Of a stretch of 55,687 nucleotides of DNA, positions 30,723 to 40,271 are shown one piece after another (the stretch's first letter is position 1; every line of letters begins with the position of its first letter). A program made the translations under genes and the position numbers. The notes beneath the pieces are model-generated. The model did not search any database. It had not been told where the DNA came from and worked only from the letters and a program-made list of their open reading frames with translations. The stretch comes from Astrobacterium formosum (GTDB lineage Bacteria; Pseudomonadota; Alphaproteobacteria; Rhizobiales; Xanthobacteraceae): assembly GCA_030848545.1 (NCBI GenBank), contig JAVDCA010000034.1:1-55687 (forward strand), in the 5' to 3' direction.

Positions 30723-30762
30723 GAAAAAGCAAAAGCGCCCGCCCCGGGATTGGGGCGGGCGC
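30723..30762 (-). terminator. Rho-independent terminator between bamA and lpxD
   Basis: On the minus strand, GCGCCCGCCCC-6 nt-GGGGCGGGCGC (11-bp perfect stem) is followed by TTTTGCTTTTT. It lies after bamA and before lpxD, so bamA transcription probably ends, fully or partly, here and the lipid A genes need read-through or their own promoter. A second hairpin without T-run (GGCCACCC/GGGTGGCC, 30805-30824) lies immediately after the bamA stop. Confidence 0.85.
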
Positions 30763-30829
30763 CTGTCTCTAGCGCATGACGGTCCGAATTGAAATCCGGT
30801 TGAAGGCCACCCGCCGGGGTGGCCGGCCG

Positions 30830-33310
30830 TCAGAACTTGGTGCCGCCGCCGAAGCGGAAGACCTGCGTCTTGTCCCAGCTTTCCTTGGCGATCGGATAGG
30901 CGACGTCGAAACGCAGCGGTCCGAACGGCGAGTCCCAGATCAGGCCGACGCCGGCGGCGGCGCGCACGCTGTGGCCGCTGCTGTCGCCGAGATCGAGGGT
31001 CTCACCGGTCTGCGCCCAATAGGTCGGACCGGTGTAATCCCACACGCTGCCGGCGTCGACGAAGGCGGCGATCTTCATGCCGAAATCCTTCGGGGCGAAG
31101 AACAGCGGTGTGGTGACTTCGGCGGTGACCGCCCAGTACATGGTGCCGCCGAGCGAGTCCTGCGTGGTGCCCGAGGTCTGGTCACGCGGGCCGAAGCCGG
31201 CGGTCTCGAAGCCGCGCACCAAGTTGGGCCCGCCCTGGAAGTGGTCGAGCATGCGCAGGTCCTTGCCGCCCCAACCGGTGGCGTGACCGGCCTGGCCGCG
31301 CAGCATGCCGACGACGTCGGGCAGGATCTCTTGATAGTAGCGGCCGTCCACCGTCGACTTGAGGAAGTTGACGTCGCCGCCGACGCCGGCCAGATCCTGC
31401 TTGAAGTCGATCATCAGGCCGCTGGTCGGGTTCTTGTTGTTGTCGAGCGTGTTGTAGGTCAGGCCGTAACCCACCAGCGAGACGAACACCGGCCCCTGGG
31501 CGAGCTCCATCTTGACCGGCAGCGAGGCTTCGCCGTCGTAGTAGCAGTTCTGGCTGAAGCCAAGAGTCCGCCAAGTATTCACGCCGTCAGAAGAAACCGC
31601 GTCGATATTGGTCGGATAGGTCGTGCCGTTGACCGGAGTGAGGTTGTTGCAGTTCTTGTACTCGCTCGGCAGATCGATCTCCTGCCGATAACCCGAATAA
31701 CGGGCCGAGAAGCCGATATTGTCGGTGATCGGGATGCCAAGCCGCAGGCCGCCACCGTAGGTCTTCGACGTGTACGAGGTGTACTGCGTCGAGGTGATCT
31801 CCTTGCCGAAGATGTCCACGCCCAGCGCCATGCGGTTGCCGAGCAGGTAGGGCTCGACCAGCGACAGGTTGAAGCCGCGTGAACGGCCTCCATATGTCAC
31901 CGAGGCGCGGCCGATCAGACCGGTGCCAAGCAGGTTGCGTTCGCCGATGGACACTTCGCCGATGAAGCCGTCGGCGGTCGAATAGCCACCCGCCACCGAG
32001 AACTCGCCGGTCGACTGCTCTTCCACCTCGACATTGACGATGATGCGGTCGGGCGCCGAGCCGGGCTCGTTGGTGAACTTCACCGTCTTGAAGTAGTTGA
32101 GGTTCTTGATGCGCCGCTCGGCCCGTTCGATGAGCGCGCGGTTGTAGGCGTCACCCTCGACGATGTCGAATTCGCGCCGGATCACGTAGTCGCGCGTGCG
32201 GGTGTTGCCGCGGATATTGATGCGCTCGATGTAGACGTGCGGCCCTTCCTCGAGCGTGTAGACGACGTTGATGCGCTTGGCGGCCGGGTCGCGGTCGCCG
32301 CGCGGGCGCACCACAGCGAACGGATAGCCGCGCTTCGACACCTCGATGGAGAGATCCTCCACCGATTTCTCGATCATGTCGGCGTTGTAGACGTTGCCCG
32401 GCTTGGTGCGCGTGCGGTCGATGAGGGAGTTGCCCGGAATGGCGCTCACCGACGACTGCACGTCGACGGACCCGAACTTGTACTGGTCACCTTCCTCGAT
32501 CGTGAAGGTGATCACGAAACCCTTCCTGGACGGCTCGTACTCGGCGACGGCGGAAACGATTCGCACGTCGGCGAAGCCATGGCGCAGGTAGAAGCGGCGC
32601 AACAGGTCGCGGTCGACCTCGACGCGGTCGGGATCGAAGATGTCGTTGCTCTTGATCCAGGACAGCCAGTTGGTCTGGCCGGTCTTGATCACGTCCTTCA
32701 GGCGCCAGTCGCTGTAGGCCTTGTTGCCGACGAAGACGATCTTGGCGACGCCGGTCTTGGGCCCCTCGTTGATCTCGAAGACGAGATCGACGCGGCTGTT
32801 GGGCAGTTCGATGATCTTCGGCTCGACGCGCACGTCGTAGCGGCCGCTGCGCTGGTAAATCTCGACGATGCGCGACACGTCCGACTGGACGGTGGCGCGC
32901 GAGAAGGTTCCGCGCGGCTTCGACTGGATTTCGAGCAGGATCTGCTCGTCCTTGGCCTTCTTGTTACCTTCGAAGGCGATCCGGTTGATGACCGGATTCT
33001 CGACCACGGTAACGACCAGCCGTCCGCCCGCCTGGTTGATGCGCACGTCCTGGAACAGGCCGGTGCCATAGAGGGTCTTCAGGGCCGAATCGATTTTGGC
33101 GGCGTCGAGCCGCTCGCCCGGGCCGGGCCGGAAGTAGGACCGGATCGTGTCGGCCTCCACCCGGCGATTGCCCTCGACGACGATCTGGGAAGCCTGCGCA
33201 TAGGCGCTGGGCGCCGACGCAACGGCGGCGGCAAATACGCCGAACACCACTCCCGTGAAGACGGTGCCGATGACGGCCAGTCCCCGAATTCCCCGCACGC
33301 CAATTCCCAT
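30830..33310 (-). CDS. bamA: Outer membrane protein assembly factor BamA
   Basis: Central component of the BAM complex that inserts beta-barrel proteins into the outer membrane. The 826-residue product has a signal peptide (about 1-39, ending near AYAQA), five POTRA domains starting at IVVEGNRRVEADTIRSYF and extending to about residue 420, and a 16-strand barrel. The barrel includes the conserved GGPNLVRGFE (V/I-RGF lid motif). The last residues (FDVAYPIAKESWDKTQVFRFGGGTKF) give the C-terminal aromatic signal. It is downstream of rseP with a 163-bp gap. Confidence 0.97.
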   Translation of the reverse strand: MGIGVRGIRGLAVIGTVFTGVVFGVFAAAVASAPSAYAQASQIVVEGNRRVEADTIRSYFRPGPGERLDAAKIDSALKTLYGTGLFQDVRINQAGGRLVVTVVENPVINRIAFEGNKKAKDEQILLEIQSKPRGTFSRATVQSDVSRIVEIYQRSGRYDVRVEPKIIELPNSRVDLVFEINEGPKTGVAKIVFVGNKAYSDWRLKDVIKTGQTNWLSWIKSNDIFDPDRVEVDRDLLRRFYLRHGFADVRIVSAVAEYEPSRKGFVITFTIEEGDQYKFGSVDVQSSVSAIPGNSLIDRTRTKPGNVYNADMIEKSVEDLSIEVSKRGYPFAVVRPRGDRDPAAKRINVVYTLEEGPHVYIERINIRGNTRTRDYVIRREFDIVEGDAYNRALIERAERRIKNLNYFKTVKFTNEPGSAPDRIIVNVEVEEQSTGEFSVAGGYSTADGFIGEVSIGERNLLGTGLIGRASVTYGGRSRGFNLSLVEPYLLGNRMALGVDIFGKEITSTQYTSYTSKTYGGGLRLGIPITDNIGFSARYSGYRQEIDLPSEYKNCNNLTPVNGTTYPTNIDAVSSDGVNTWRTLGFSQNCYYDGEASLPVKMELAQGPVFVSLVGYGLTYNTLDNNKNPTSGLMIDFKQDLAGVGGDVNFLKSTVDGRYYQEILPDVVGMLRGQAGHATGWGGKDLRMLDHFQGGPNLVRGFETAGFGPRDQTSGTTQDSLGGTMYWAVTAEVTTPLFFAPKDFGMKIAAFVDAGSVWDYTGPTYWAQTGETLDLGDSSGHSVRAAAGVGLIWDSPFGPLRFDVAYPIAKESWDKTQVFRFGGGTKF

Positions 33311-33473
33311 GCCGCTCGTGCCCTACCCTCGAAAGCCCACGCTCGGACCCTCAGAATCTGCGTCGTTTGTACAGGCTTTCCCCCACCCTGCAAACAACGA
33401 TTAAGGAACCATTCTCCTTTCCGGTCCGTGAGTTGCCCGATCGCTACACCCGCGCCCGATGGTCCCCGCGCGG

Positions 33474-34625
33474 TTATGATCGGGCAAAGTGAAGAATGTC
33501 ATTAAAGGTTGCGAACACCATCAACATCACCACGATCGCGAAGCCGATGCGGAACCCCACTTCCTGGGCTTTTTCCGACAGCGGCCGGCCGCGCGCGGCC
33601 TCGATGGCATAGAACATCAGGTGTCCGCCATCGAGCAGCGGAACCGGAAACAGATTCAACAGCCCGATCGACACCGACAACACCGCAGCGAGATGAATCA
33701 GGGCCACGATGCCCGCGGTTGCGACCTGTCCGGATACCTGGGCGATGCGAATCGGTCCGCCGAGCTGGTCGGCCGCCTCCCGTCCAGTCACCACGCCGCC
33801 GATGTAGGTCACCGTCCGGTCGATCACGAACCAGGTCTCCTCGACCCCCATCCACAGGGCCGACAGCGGATCGACGCTCTGGGTCTTGACGTCTTCGGGT
33901 GCCATCGACCGGCTGATGCCGAGCACGCCGATGCGGTGGACGTTGCCGAAATTGTCCTTGATCTCCCGCAGCGCCGGAACGGCCGTCAGGGCGACCGTTG
34001 TGCCGCCGCGATCCACCTTGATGTCCAGCGACTTGCCGGCATTGACGCTGACCACGCGCTGCATGTCGGAGAAGCTGTCGATGGCACGGCCGTCGATGGA
34101 CACGACGAGGTCGCCGGCCTTGAAGCCGGCTTCGGCGGCGGCGCTGCCGGCCTGGATGGCGTCGACGCGCGCAGTCGCTATCTGCTTGCCGTAAAGGGCG
34201 AAAACGCCGGCGAAGATCACGATTGCCAGGATGAAATTGGCGAGCGGCCCGGCGACCACGACAGCGGCGCGGGCGCGCACCGGCTGGTGGAAGAAGCTGA
34301 CCGCACGTTCCTGCGGCTGCATCTTCTCGATGCTATCGGTGTCCGGGACGCTGGCGGCGTTCTCGTCACCGAAGAATTTCACATAGCCGCCGAGCGGAAT
34401 AGCCGCGAGCTTCCAACGGGTTCCATACCGATCGTTGAATCCGATCAGTTCCGGACCGAAGCCGATGGAAAAGACCATGACCTTGATGCCGCACCAGCGT
34501 GCCACCAGGAAATGGCCGAGCTCGTGGAAGAAGACCACGATCGTCAGAACGAAAAGGAATGGAATCACATAGCCGGTGAAGCCGCCGCCCAGAAGGCTGA
34601 GACTGCTCAAGATGTTGGCGCTCAA
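33474..34625 (-). CDS. rseP: Site-2 intramembrane protease RseP
   Basis: Inner-membrane zinc metalloprotease that cleaves anti-sigma factors and signal peptide remnants. The 383 residues show the active site HELGH at 34-38 within the first membrane helix. A PDZ-like domain follows (about 120-220, GSAAAEAGFKAGDLVVSIDGRAI), then the LLNLFPVPLLDGGHLMFY motif (NPxPxxDGG type, third metal ligand). Only one PDZ domain is obvious, as in many alphaproteobacterial forms. It lies 39 bp after dxr. Confidence 0.96.
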   Translation of the reverse strand: MSANILSSLSLLGGGFTGYVIPFLFVLTIVVFFHELGHFLVARWCGIKVMVFSIGFGPELIGFNDRYGTRWKLAAIPLGGYVKFFGDENAASVPDTDSIEKMQPQERAVSFFHQPVRARAAVVVAGPLANFILAIVIFAGVFALYGKQIATARVDAIQAGSAAAEAGFKAGDLVVSIDGRAIDSFSDMQRVVSVNAGKSLDIKVDRGGTTVALTAVPALREIKDNFGNVHRIGVLGISRSMAPEDVKTQSVDPLSALWMGVEETWFVIDRTVTYIGGVVTGREAADQLGGPIRIAQVSGQVATAGIVALIHLAAVLSVSIGLLNLFPVPLLDGGHLMFYAIEAARGRPLSEKAQEVGFRIGFAIVVMLMVFATFNDILHFARS

Positions 34626-34664
34626 ATGAACCCCCTCGGGAATGCCGGCATGCTTACCGGGCGG

Positions 34665-35891
34665 TTAATATGATGCCTTTAAGGCGATTTCGGGCACAAG
34701 CTCGCGGGCCAACGATCGCGAAACATGGTCAACGGCGAGCGCCGCGTCCACATCTGCCGGCTCCGACAGGAGCCCGCGGGCGTCGGCGGCCTCGAGGGTG
34801 GCGCGCACGAGTGCCGCGATACCAGAAAATCCGATGTGGCGTTCGAGAAATTCCCCGACCGCGATTTCGTTCGCGGCGTTGAGGACGGTCGGCGCGGCGC
34901 CTCCCGTTTCGAGCGCCTCCCGGGCCAGAGCCAGGCACGGGAACCGGACCGTGTCGGGCGCTTCGAAAGTCAACTGGGCCATGCGGGCGAGATCGAGACG
35001 CGGATTCCCGTCGATGCGCCCCGGCCAAGCGAGGCAATGGGCGATCGGTACCCGCATGTCGGTCGGACCAATCTGCGCCACCATGGAACCATCGCAGTAT
35101 TCCACCAGGCCGTGGACGATCGACTGGGGATGCACGAACACGTCGATCTGCCTGGAGCCGATACCGAACAGGTGATGCGCCTCGATGATTTCGAGGCCCT
35201 TGTTCATCAGCGTCGCCGAATCGATGGTCACCTTCGGACCCATGGACCAGTTGGGGTGGCGCAGGGCCTGTTCGGGCGTGGCGGCGCGGATCTGCTCGAT
35301 CGAATAGGTGCGGAAAGGGCCGCCGGATGCGGTCAGGATGATGCGGGCGACGTCGTCGCGCCGGCCGGCGCCGAGCGCCTGGAAGATGGCGTTGTGCTCA
35401 CTGTCGACCGGCAGCACGGTGGCGCCGGCCTCGGCGGCGCGGCGCATGAACAGGGTGCCGGCGCAGACCAGTGTTTCCTTGTTGGCGATGGCGACGATGG
35501 CGCCACGCTCGGCGGCCGCGAGGGTGGGCCTCAGGCCGGCCGCCCCGGTGATGGCGCCGCACACCCAGTCGGCCGGCCGGCAGGCGGCCTCGACGACCGC
35601 CGCCTCCCCGGCTCCCGATTCGATCCCCGAGCCAGCCAGCGCCGATTTGAGCTCCGCATAGGCGGCCGGATCCGCCACCGCGGCGAACCGGGCGCCGAGC
35701 CGGCGTGCGAGCGCCGCCAGCTTGCCGGCATTGGTGGCCGCCGTGACGGCCTCGACCCGGTAGCGGCCACGGTGGCGCTCGATCAGATCGACGGTCGAAG
35801 TGCCGATCGAGCCGGTCGCTCCCAGGAGCGTGATGCTGCGTTTGTCGGTCGGGGCGACCAGATCGGGGCGACCCATCGGTACGGCATTCAT
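34665..35891 (-). CDS. dxr: 1-deoxy-D-xylulose-5-phosphate reductoisomerase
   Basis: First committed step of the MEP isoprenoid pathway, making 2-C-methyl-erythritol 4-phosphate with NADPH. The 408-residue product has the Rossmann motif ITLLGATGSIGTSTVDLI, IANKETLVCAG, LPVDSEHNAIFQAL (metal ligands), ILTASGGPF and the M-GPKVTIDSATLMNKGLE region. It starts 4 bp after the cdsA stop. Products feed UppS, encoded two genes upstream. Confidence 0.96.
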   Translation of the reverse strand: MNAVPMGRPDLVAPTDKRSITLLGATGSIGTSTVDLIERHRGRYRVEAVTAATNAGKLAALARRLGARFAAVADPAAYAELKSALAGSGIESGAGEAAVVEAACRPADWVCGAITGAAGLRPTLAAAERGAIVAIANKETLVCAGTLFMRRAAEAGATVLPVDSEHNAIFQALGAGRRDDVARIILTASGGPFRTYSIEQIRAATPEQALRHPNWSMGPKVTIDSATLMNKGLEIIEAHHLFGIGSRQIDVFVHPQSIVHGLVEYCDGSMVAQIGPTDMRVPIAHCLAWPGRIDGNPRLDLARMAQLTFEAPDTVRFPCLALAREALETGGAAPTVLNAANEIAVGEFLERHIGFSGIAALVRATLEAADARGLLSEPADVDAALAVDHVSRSLARELVPEIALKASY

Positions 35892-35895
35892 GTCT

Positions 35896-36762
35896 TCACC
35901 ATAAAAGCAGGCCATGCCCGGCCGCATCGGCGCCGCCGCGGACAATGCCGATCAAGGCAGCGATGAGCGCTGCCGCCACAAAGCCGTCGAGCCGATCCAT
36001 GACGCCGCCGTGTCCGGGGATGATGCGACCCGCATCCTTGACGCCGAAGCGGCGCTTGACGGCGGATTCGAACAAGTCGCCCGCCTGGGAGACGGCGGAG
36101 AGTAACAAAGCCAAGATCGCCACGGCCAAAGGATTCGCCTGAGTGACGAAGCCCGCGACCGCGATCGCCGAGGCGACAGCGGCGCCGGAACCTCCGAGCG
36201 CGCCCGCCCAGGTCTTCTTGGGGCTGACACGCGGCCACAGCTTTGCCCCGCCGATCAGGCGCCCGGCGAAATAACCGCCGATGTCGGTCGCCCACACGAC
36301 CGCGAACAACAGGACGATAACCGCAAATCCATGGTCGCGATCCTGGCGCAGCACGAGCGGCGCCATCAGCACCGCGCCCGCATAGGCAACGCCCAGTGCC
36401 GTCCACAGCCGTCGTTCAGGCGCCGTCGCGAATGCCAGGGCGAGCACGGTCGCGGCCAGCAGCACGAGAGCTGCACCAAGCCCGGCGATGACGACAGTCA
36501 CGGCCGAAACCGCGATGAGAATGCCGCCGGCCGTCGCCAGGACGGGCGCGCGCCGGTCGGCGACCATGTGAGTCCATTCACAATGCACGGCGATTGCCGC
36601 CGCCGCCCAGAAGACGACAAATGCCCAGCCGCCCCAATAGGCGAGGACGAGGGCGAGGGGTGCCAGCACGGCCGCCGATGCGACCCGCAAGACAAATTCG
36701 CCGCCTTTGAGCGCCGGCGCGCCGCCCGGCTTGGTCCCCGGCGCCCGGTCGCTGTCGGTCAC
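35896..36762 (-). CDS. cdsA: Phosphatidate cytidylyltransferase
   Basis: Makes CDP-diacylglycerol for phospholipid synthesis. The 288-residue integral membrane protein has about seven to eight hydrophobic helices. The C-terminal family signature is SAVKRRFGVKDAGRIIPGHGGVMDRLDG. The start is a GTG at 36762, 4 bp after the uppS stop; the reading frame is open further upstream inside uppS, but that is not conserved. It overlaps no other gene and is in the uppS-cdsA-dxr operon. Confidence 0.94.
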   Translation of the reverse strand: MTDSDRAPGTKPGGAPALKGGEFVLRVASAAVLAPLALVLAYWGGWAFVVFWAAAAIAVHCEWTHMVADRRAPVLATAGGILIAVSAVTVVIAGLGAALVLLAATVLALAFATAPERRLWTALGVAYAGAVLMAPLVLRQDRDHGFAVIVLLFAVVWATDIGGYFAGRLIGGAKLWPRVSPKKTWAGALGGSGAAVASAIAVAGFVTQANPLAVAILALLLSAVSQAGDLFESAVKRRFGVKDAGRIIPGHGGVMDRLDGFVAAALIAALIGIVRGGADAAGHGLLLW

Positions 36763-36766
36763 GAGG

Positions 36767-37522
36767 TCATGATCCGGTCTTGGCCACAAGGCCGCCGAAG
36801 CGACGTTCGCGGCGGCGGAATTCGTCGATGGCCTTTTCGAGTGCCGCACGGTCGAAATCCGGCCAATGCACCGGCAGGAAGACGAGTTCGCTGTAGGCCG
36901 CCTGCCACAAAAGGAAGTTCGACAGGCGCTGCTCGCCGCTGGTGCGAATCAGGAGGTCCGGGTCCGGAATGTCGGGCGCGTCGAAGAAGCGGTACAGCAG
37001 TTCCGGCGTGACCGCCTGCGGAGCGAGGCGCCCGGCGGCCACCTCCTCGGCGACACCGCGAGCCGCCCGCGCGATCTCCTGGCGACCTCCATAGTTGAAG
37101 GCGATCACCAGGGTCAGTCCGGTGTTGTGGCGGGTGAGGTCCTCCGCCTCCTGCAGCAGTTTCGCGATCTCGGGATCGAGCCCCTCACGCTCGCCGATGA
37201 CCCGTACCAGCACGTTGGAGGCGTGCAACTCGGCGAGATCGTTGCGGATGAACCGGCGCAGCAGCACCATCAGGTCGCTGACTTCCTTGGCGGGTCGTGA
37301 CCAGTTCTCCGACGAGAACGAGAAGATGGTGAGATAGGAGATTCCGAGATCTCCCGCCGCCCGCACGGTGCGGCGCAGCGCTTCGACGCCGCGGCGATGC
37401 CCCTCGCCGCGCGGCAGACCACGGGACGCCGCCCAACGGCCGTTGCCGTCCATGATGATGGCGACGTGACGCGGCGCACCAAACTCGTCCGAAGACCTCG
37501 ACGAAGTCTCGGTCTTGCCCAT
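36767..37522 (-). CDS. uppS: Undecaprenyl diphosphate synthase (cis-prenyltransferase)
   Basis: Builds the C55 lipid carrier for peptidoglycan and polysaccharides. The 251-residue product has [13 protein letters not shown] with catalytic Asp, [31 protein letters not shown] and the C-terminal [24 protein letters not shown]. All are universal UppS motifs. It lies 42 bp after frr on the minus strand. Confidence 0.97.
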   Translation of the reverse strand: MGKTETSSRSSDEFGAPRHVAIIMDGNGRWAASRGLPRGEGHRRGVEALRRTVRAAGDLGISYLTIFSFSSENWSRPAKEVSDLMVLLRRFIRNDLAELHASNVLVRVIGEREGLDPEIAKLLQEAEDLTRHNTGLTLVIAFNYGGRQEIARAARGVAEEVAAGRLAPQAVTPELLYRFFDAPDIPDPDLLIRTSGEQRLSNFLLWQAAYSELVFLPVHWPDFDRAALEKAIDEFRRRERRFGGLVAKTGS

Positions 37523-37564
37523 TCTCTCAGTCTCCCGAAGGCGCTGACCGGCGTTCGCTGCCGT

Positions 37565-38128
37565 TCACACCGTCATGATTTCCTTTTCCTTGGCGGCAAG
37601 CACCGTATCGATCTCGGTGATGGTCTGATCGATCGCCTTTTGCACCTCGGCGGCCATGCGTTCCTGATCGTCCTCGCCGATCTGGCGGTCCTTCTCGAGC
37701 TTCTTGAGGTTCTCGAGGCTGTCGCGGCGCACATGCCGCGCCGCCACCTTGGCGGCCTCGGCATATTTGTGCGCCACCTTGACGAGCTCCTTGCGCCGCT
37801 CCTCGTTGAGCTCCGGAATGCGCAGCCGCAGGGTGGCACCTTCGGTATTGGGCGTCAGACCCAGATTGGCGGCCGAGATCGCCTTCTCGACCGCGTGTAC
37901 CTGCGAACGATCCCACACCTGCACCTGCAACAGGCGCGGTTCGGGGACGCTGACGGTCGCAAGCTGGTTGAGGGGCATGGTCGAGCCATAGGCCTCGACC
38001 TGGACATGGTCGAGCAGGCTCGTCGATGCGCGCCCGGTGCGCAGCCCTCCGAGTTCCTGCTTGAACACCTGGACCGCACCCTGCATGCGACGTTTGATTT
38101 CAGTGAGATCGTGAGTCCCGGACGGCAT
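37565..38128 (-). CDS. frr: Ribosome recycling factor
   Basis: Splits post-termination ribosomes with EF-G. The 187-residue product is all of normal length. It has the N-terminal helix MPSGTHDLTEIKRRMQGAV, the hinge and LRTGRASTSLLDHVQVEAYGS, and the C-terminal VRRDSLENLKKLEKDRQIGEDDQERM. It lies about 100 bp after pyrH, and a hairpin-rich GC stretch separates them. Confidence 0.97.
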   Translation of the reverse strand: MPSGTHDLTEIKRRMQGAVQVFKQELGGLRTGRASTSLLDHVQVEAYGSTMPLNQLATVSVPEPRLLQVQVWDRSQVHAVEKAISAANLGLTPNTEGATLRLRIPELNEERRKELVKVAHKYAEAAKVAARHVRRDSLENLKKLEKDRQIGEDDQERMAAEVQKAIDQTITEIDTVLAAKEKEIMTV

Positions 38129-38226
38129 GATCGACTGGTCTCCACAAATGGCGTCCCGGTGCGGGTCAGGCCCCGTGCCGGCGCCGGCCGGCGCCGGCGC
38201 ATCGAACTACCGGACGCACTGTTCGC

Positions 38227-38949
38227 CTAATTCCGGCTGCCGACGAGGGTCGACCTGCCGGCGCCACTCAGCACGGCCGTGATGGCATTGGCCTCGTGAA
38301 TGGCGAACACGATGATAGGCATACGGTTTTCGCGGGCAAGCGCAAACGCGGTGGCGTCCATGACTTTGAGGTCGCTGCGGATGGCCTCCTCGTGGGTCAG
38401 TTGCTCATAGCGCGTCGCCGTCGGATCCTTCTTGGGATCGGCGCTGTAGACCCCATCCACGTTGGTGGCCTTGAGCACCGCCTCGCAGCCCATTTCGGCC
38501 GCCCGCAGCACGGCCGTGGTATCGGTCGTGAAATAGGGGTTACCGGTGCCGCCGGCGAAGATGACGATGCGTCGCTCTTCGAGATGGCGCAACGCCCGCG
38601 CGCGTTCGAAGGTTTCACACACCTGTGGCATGGCGAGTGCCGACATGGTGCGCGCCGGCGTCCCGGCGCGTTCGATCGCGGCTTCCAGGACCAGGGCATT
38701 CATCACGGTCGCCAGCATGCCCATGGAATCGGCCGTCGGGCGTGACAAATTCTCCCCAGAAAGGTGGGCACCGCGCAGGATATTGCCGCCACCGACTACC
38801 ACGCCTAGGCGAACACCCATCTCGCTCGCCGAAACGAGATCGGCGGCGTAGCGCTCGACGATGGGCTGGTCGATGCCGAACGGCTCCGATCCGCTCAAAG
38901 CCTCGCCCGAAATTTTGACGACCACGCGTTTGAACGCCGGTTCGGCCAT
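38227..38949 (-). CDS. pyrH: Uridylate kinase
   Basis: Phosphorylates UMP to UDP; hexameric and GTP-activated in bacteria. The 240-residue product has [63 protein letters not shown] and [23 protein letters not shown]. The start [16 protein letters not shown] at 38949 has GGGAGGTGAGG upstream. The reading frame extends far upstream into the tsf region but without homology. It is between tsf and frr. Confidence 0.97.
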   Translation of the reverse strand: MAEPAFKRVVVKISGEALSGSEPFGIDQPIVERYAADLVSASEMGVRLGVVVGGGNILRGAHLSGENLSRPTADSMGMLATVMNALVLEAAIERAGTPARTMSALAMPQVCETFERARALRHLEERRIVIFAGGTGNPYFTTDTTAVLRAAEMGCEAVLKATNVDGVYSADPKKDPTATRYEQLTHEEAIRSDLKVMDATAFALARENRMPIIVFAIHEANAITAVLSGAGRSTLVGSRN

Positions 38950-39014
38950 TGCCTCACCTCCCTCACCGCCCGTTCGACCACCCCCGCGACAGCGGGAACC
39001 CAGTTCCGGGCCAA

Positions 39015-39107
39015 GAGCTGGATGCAAGATTTGGGTGCAAGAGCTTGATACGAGAGCTGGATGCCCGCCGGCGCCGGACCTCGGGTGGACCGAAGGTCCG
39101 ACCCGAG
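39015..39107. repeat. Direct repeats and hairpin between tsf and pyrH
   Basis: Three near-identical copies of GAGCTKGATRC occur at 39015-39025, 39041-39051 and 39054-39064. They are followed by a bulged hairpin, CTCGGGTGGACC-GAA-GGTCCGACCCGAG, at 39080-39107. There is no T-run. It may be a degenerate repeat element or an mRNA-stability structure in the tsf-pyrH gap. Confidence 0.5.
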
Positions 39108-39137
39108 TGTGGCACGACGGACTGCTCGGAGCGTGAT

Positions 39138-40061
39138 TCAGCTCTTTCCGGCCGCCGCCGCCACTTCGGCGGCAAAATCGTCTTCCTTGCGCTCGATACC
39201 CTCGCCGAGGGCGTAGCGCACGAAGCCGGTCACCTTGATGGCGCCGCCAACCTTGCCTTCCTCCTCCTTGATGGCCTGACCGACCGACTTCTTGTCGTCG
39301 AAAATGAACGGCTGTTCGAGCAGGCAGACTTCCTTGTAGAAGGTGTGAATCCCTGAATCGACAATCCTGGCGATCACGTTCTCGGGCTTGCCTTGCTGAC
39401 GGAACTTGTCGGCGAGCACGTCCTTCTCGCGCGCCACCACGTGCGGATCGAGCCCGGACGACTCGACCGCCTGCGGATTTGCCGAGGCCACATGCATGGC
39501 GAGCTGGCGGCCGAAGGGGGCGAGCGCGGCGACGTCGCCGGCCGTTTCCAGCGCCACCATGACGCCGATCTTGCCCAGGCCTTCGCTCACCTGCGAATGC
39601 ACATAGTGGGACACGATCCCCTTGCCGACCGAAAGGACGGCGGCGCGGCGCAGGCTCATGTTCTCGCCGATGGTGGCGATGGCGTTGTTGATGGCTTCTT
39701 CGATGGTGATGTCGCCGACCTTGGCGGCCTTGATCGCATCGACGTCGCCGCCGACGTCGAGCGCCACCTGGGCGACCATCTGCACGAGCCCCTGGAACTG
39801 ATCGTTGCGGGCCACGAAGTCGGTCTCGGAATTGACTTCCACGACGGCGCCCTTGAGCGGCGTGATGGCGACGCCGATCAAGCCTTCGGCGGCGATTCGG
39901 CCGGCCTTCTTGGCGGCCTTGGCGAGGCCCTTCTTGCGCAGCCAGTCGACGGCCGCCTCCATGTCGGCATTGGTCTCGTTGAGCGCGGCCTTGCAGTCCA
40001 TCATGCCGGCGCCGGTCTTGTCGCGAAGCTCCTTGACCAGGGAAGCGGAAATAGTCGCCAT
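39138..40061 (-). CDS. tsf: Translation elongation factor Ts
   Basis: Nucleotide exchange factor for EF-Tu. The 307-residue product has the N-terminal UBA-like domain [29 protein letters not shown], then [28 protein letters not shown] and later a coiled-coil region. Length is normal. I start at MATISASL (40061); the frame is open upstream without homology. It is downstream of rpsB; a terminator-like hairpin lies in between. Confidence 0.97.
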   Translation of the reverse strand: MATISASLVKELRDKTGAGMMDCKAALNETNADMEAAVDWLRKKGLAKAAKKAGRIAAEGLIGVAITPLKGAVVEVNSETDFVARNDQFQGLVQMVAQVALDVGGDVDAIKAAKVGDITIEEAINNAIATIGENMSLRRAAVLSVGKGIVSHYVHSQVSEGLGKIGVMVALETAGDVAALAPFGRQLAMHVASANPQAVESSGLDPHVVAREKDVLADKFRQQGKPENVIARIVDSGIHTFYKEVCLLEQPFIFDDKKSVGQAIKEEEGKVGGAIKVTGFVRYALGEGIERKEDDFAAEVAAAAGKS

Positions 40062-40079
40062 CGTTTCGATCCTCAATCG

Positions 40080-40111
40080 CAAAAACAGCTCGGCCGGCAT
40101 TGCGCCGGCCG
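40080..40111 (-). terminator. Terminator/attenuator between rpsB and tsf
   Basis: On the minus strand CGGCCGGC-5 nt-GCCGGCCG (8-bp perfect stem) is followed by AGCTGTTTTTGCG. The T5 run starts 4 nt after the stem. It lies 20 nt before the tsf start, where partial termination would lower EF-Ts relative to S2. Confidence 0.55.
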
Positions 40112-40271
40112 GAGATCAATCCAGGGCCGGGTCACGCCGCGGAACCCGTGTCGGAAGCCGATCGGCGCGGGCCGGAAACTCCCACGCCGCCGGCGTCCAT
40201 TCGAAGAGTCGGACCACTTGTCGAAGACGGGTCCGTGTCGTTATTCCGCCCTCGCCGGAAATCCGGCGCGT

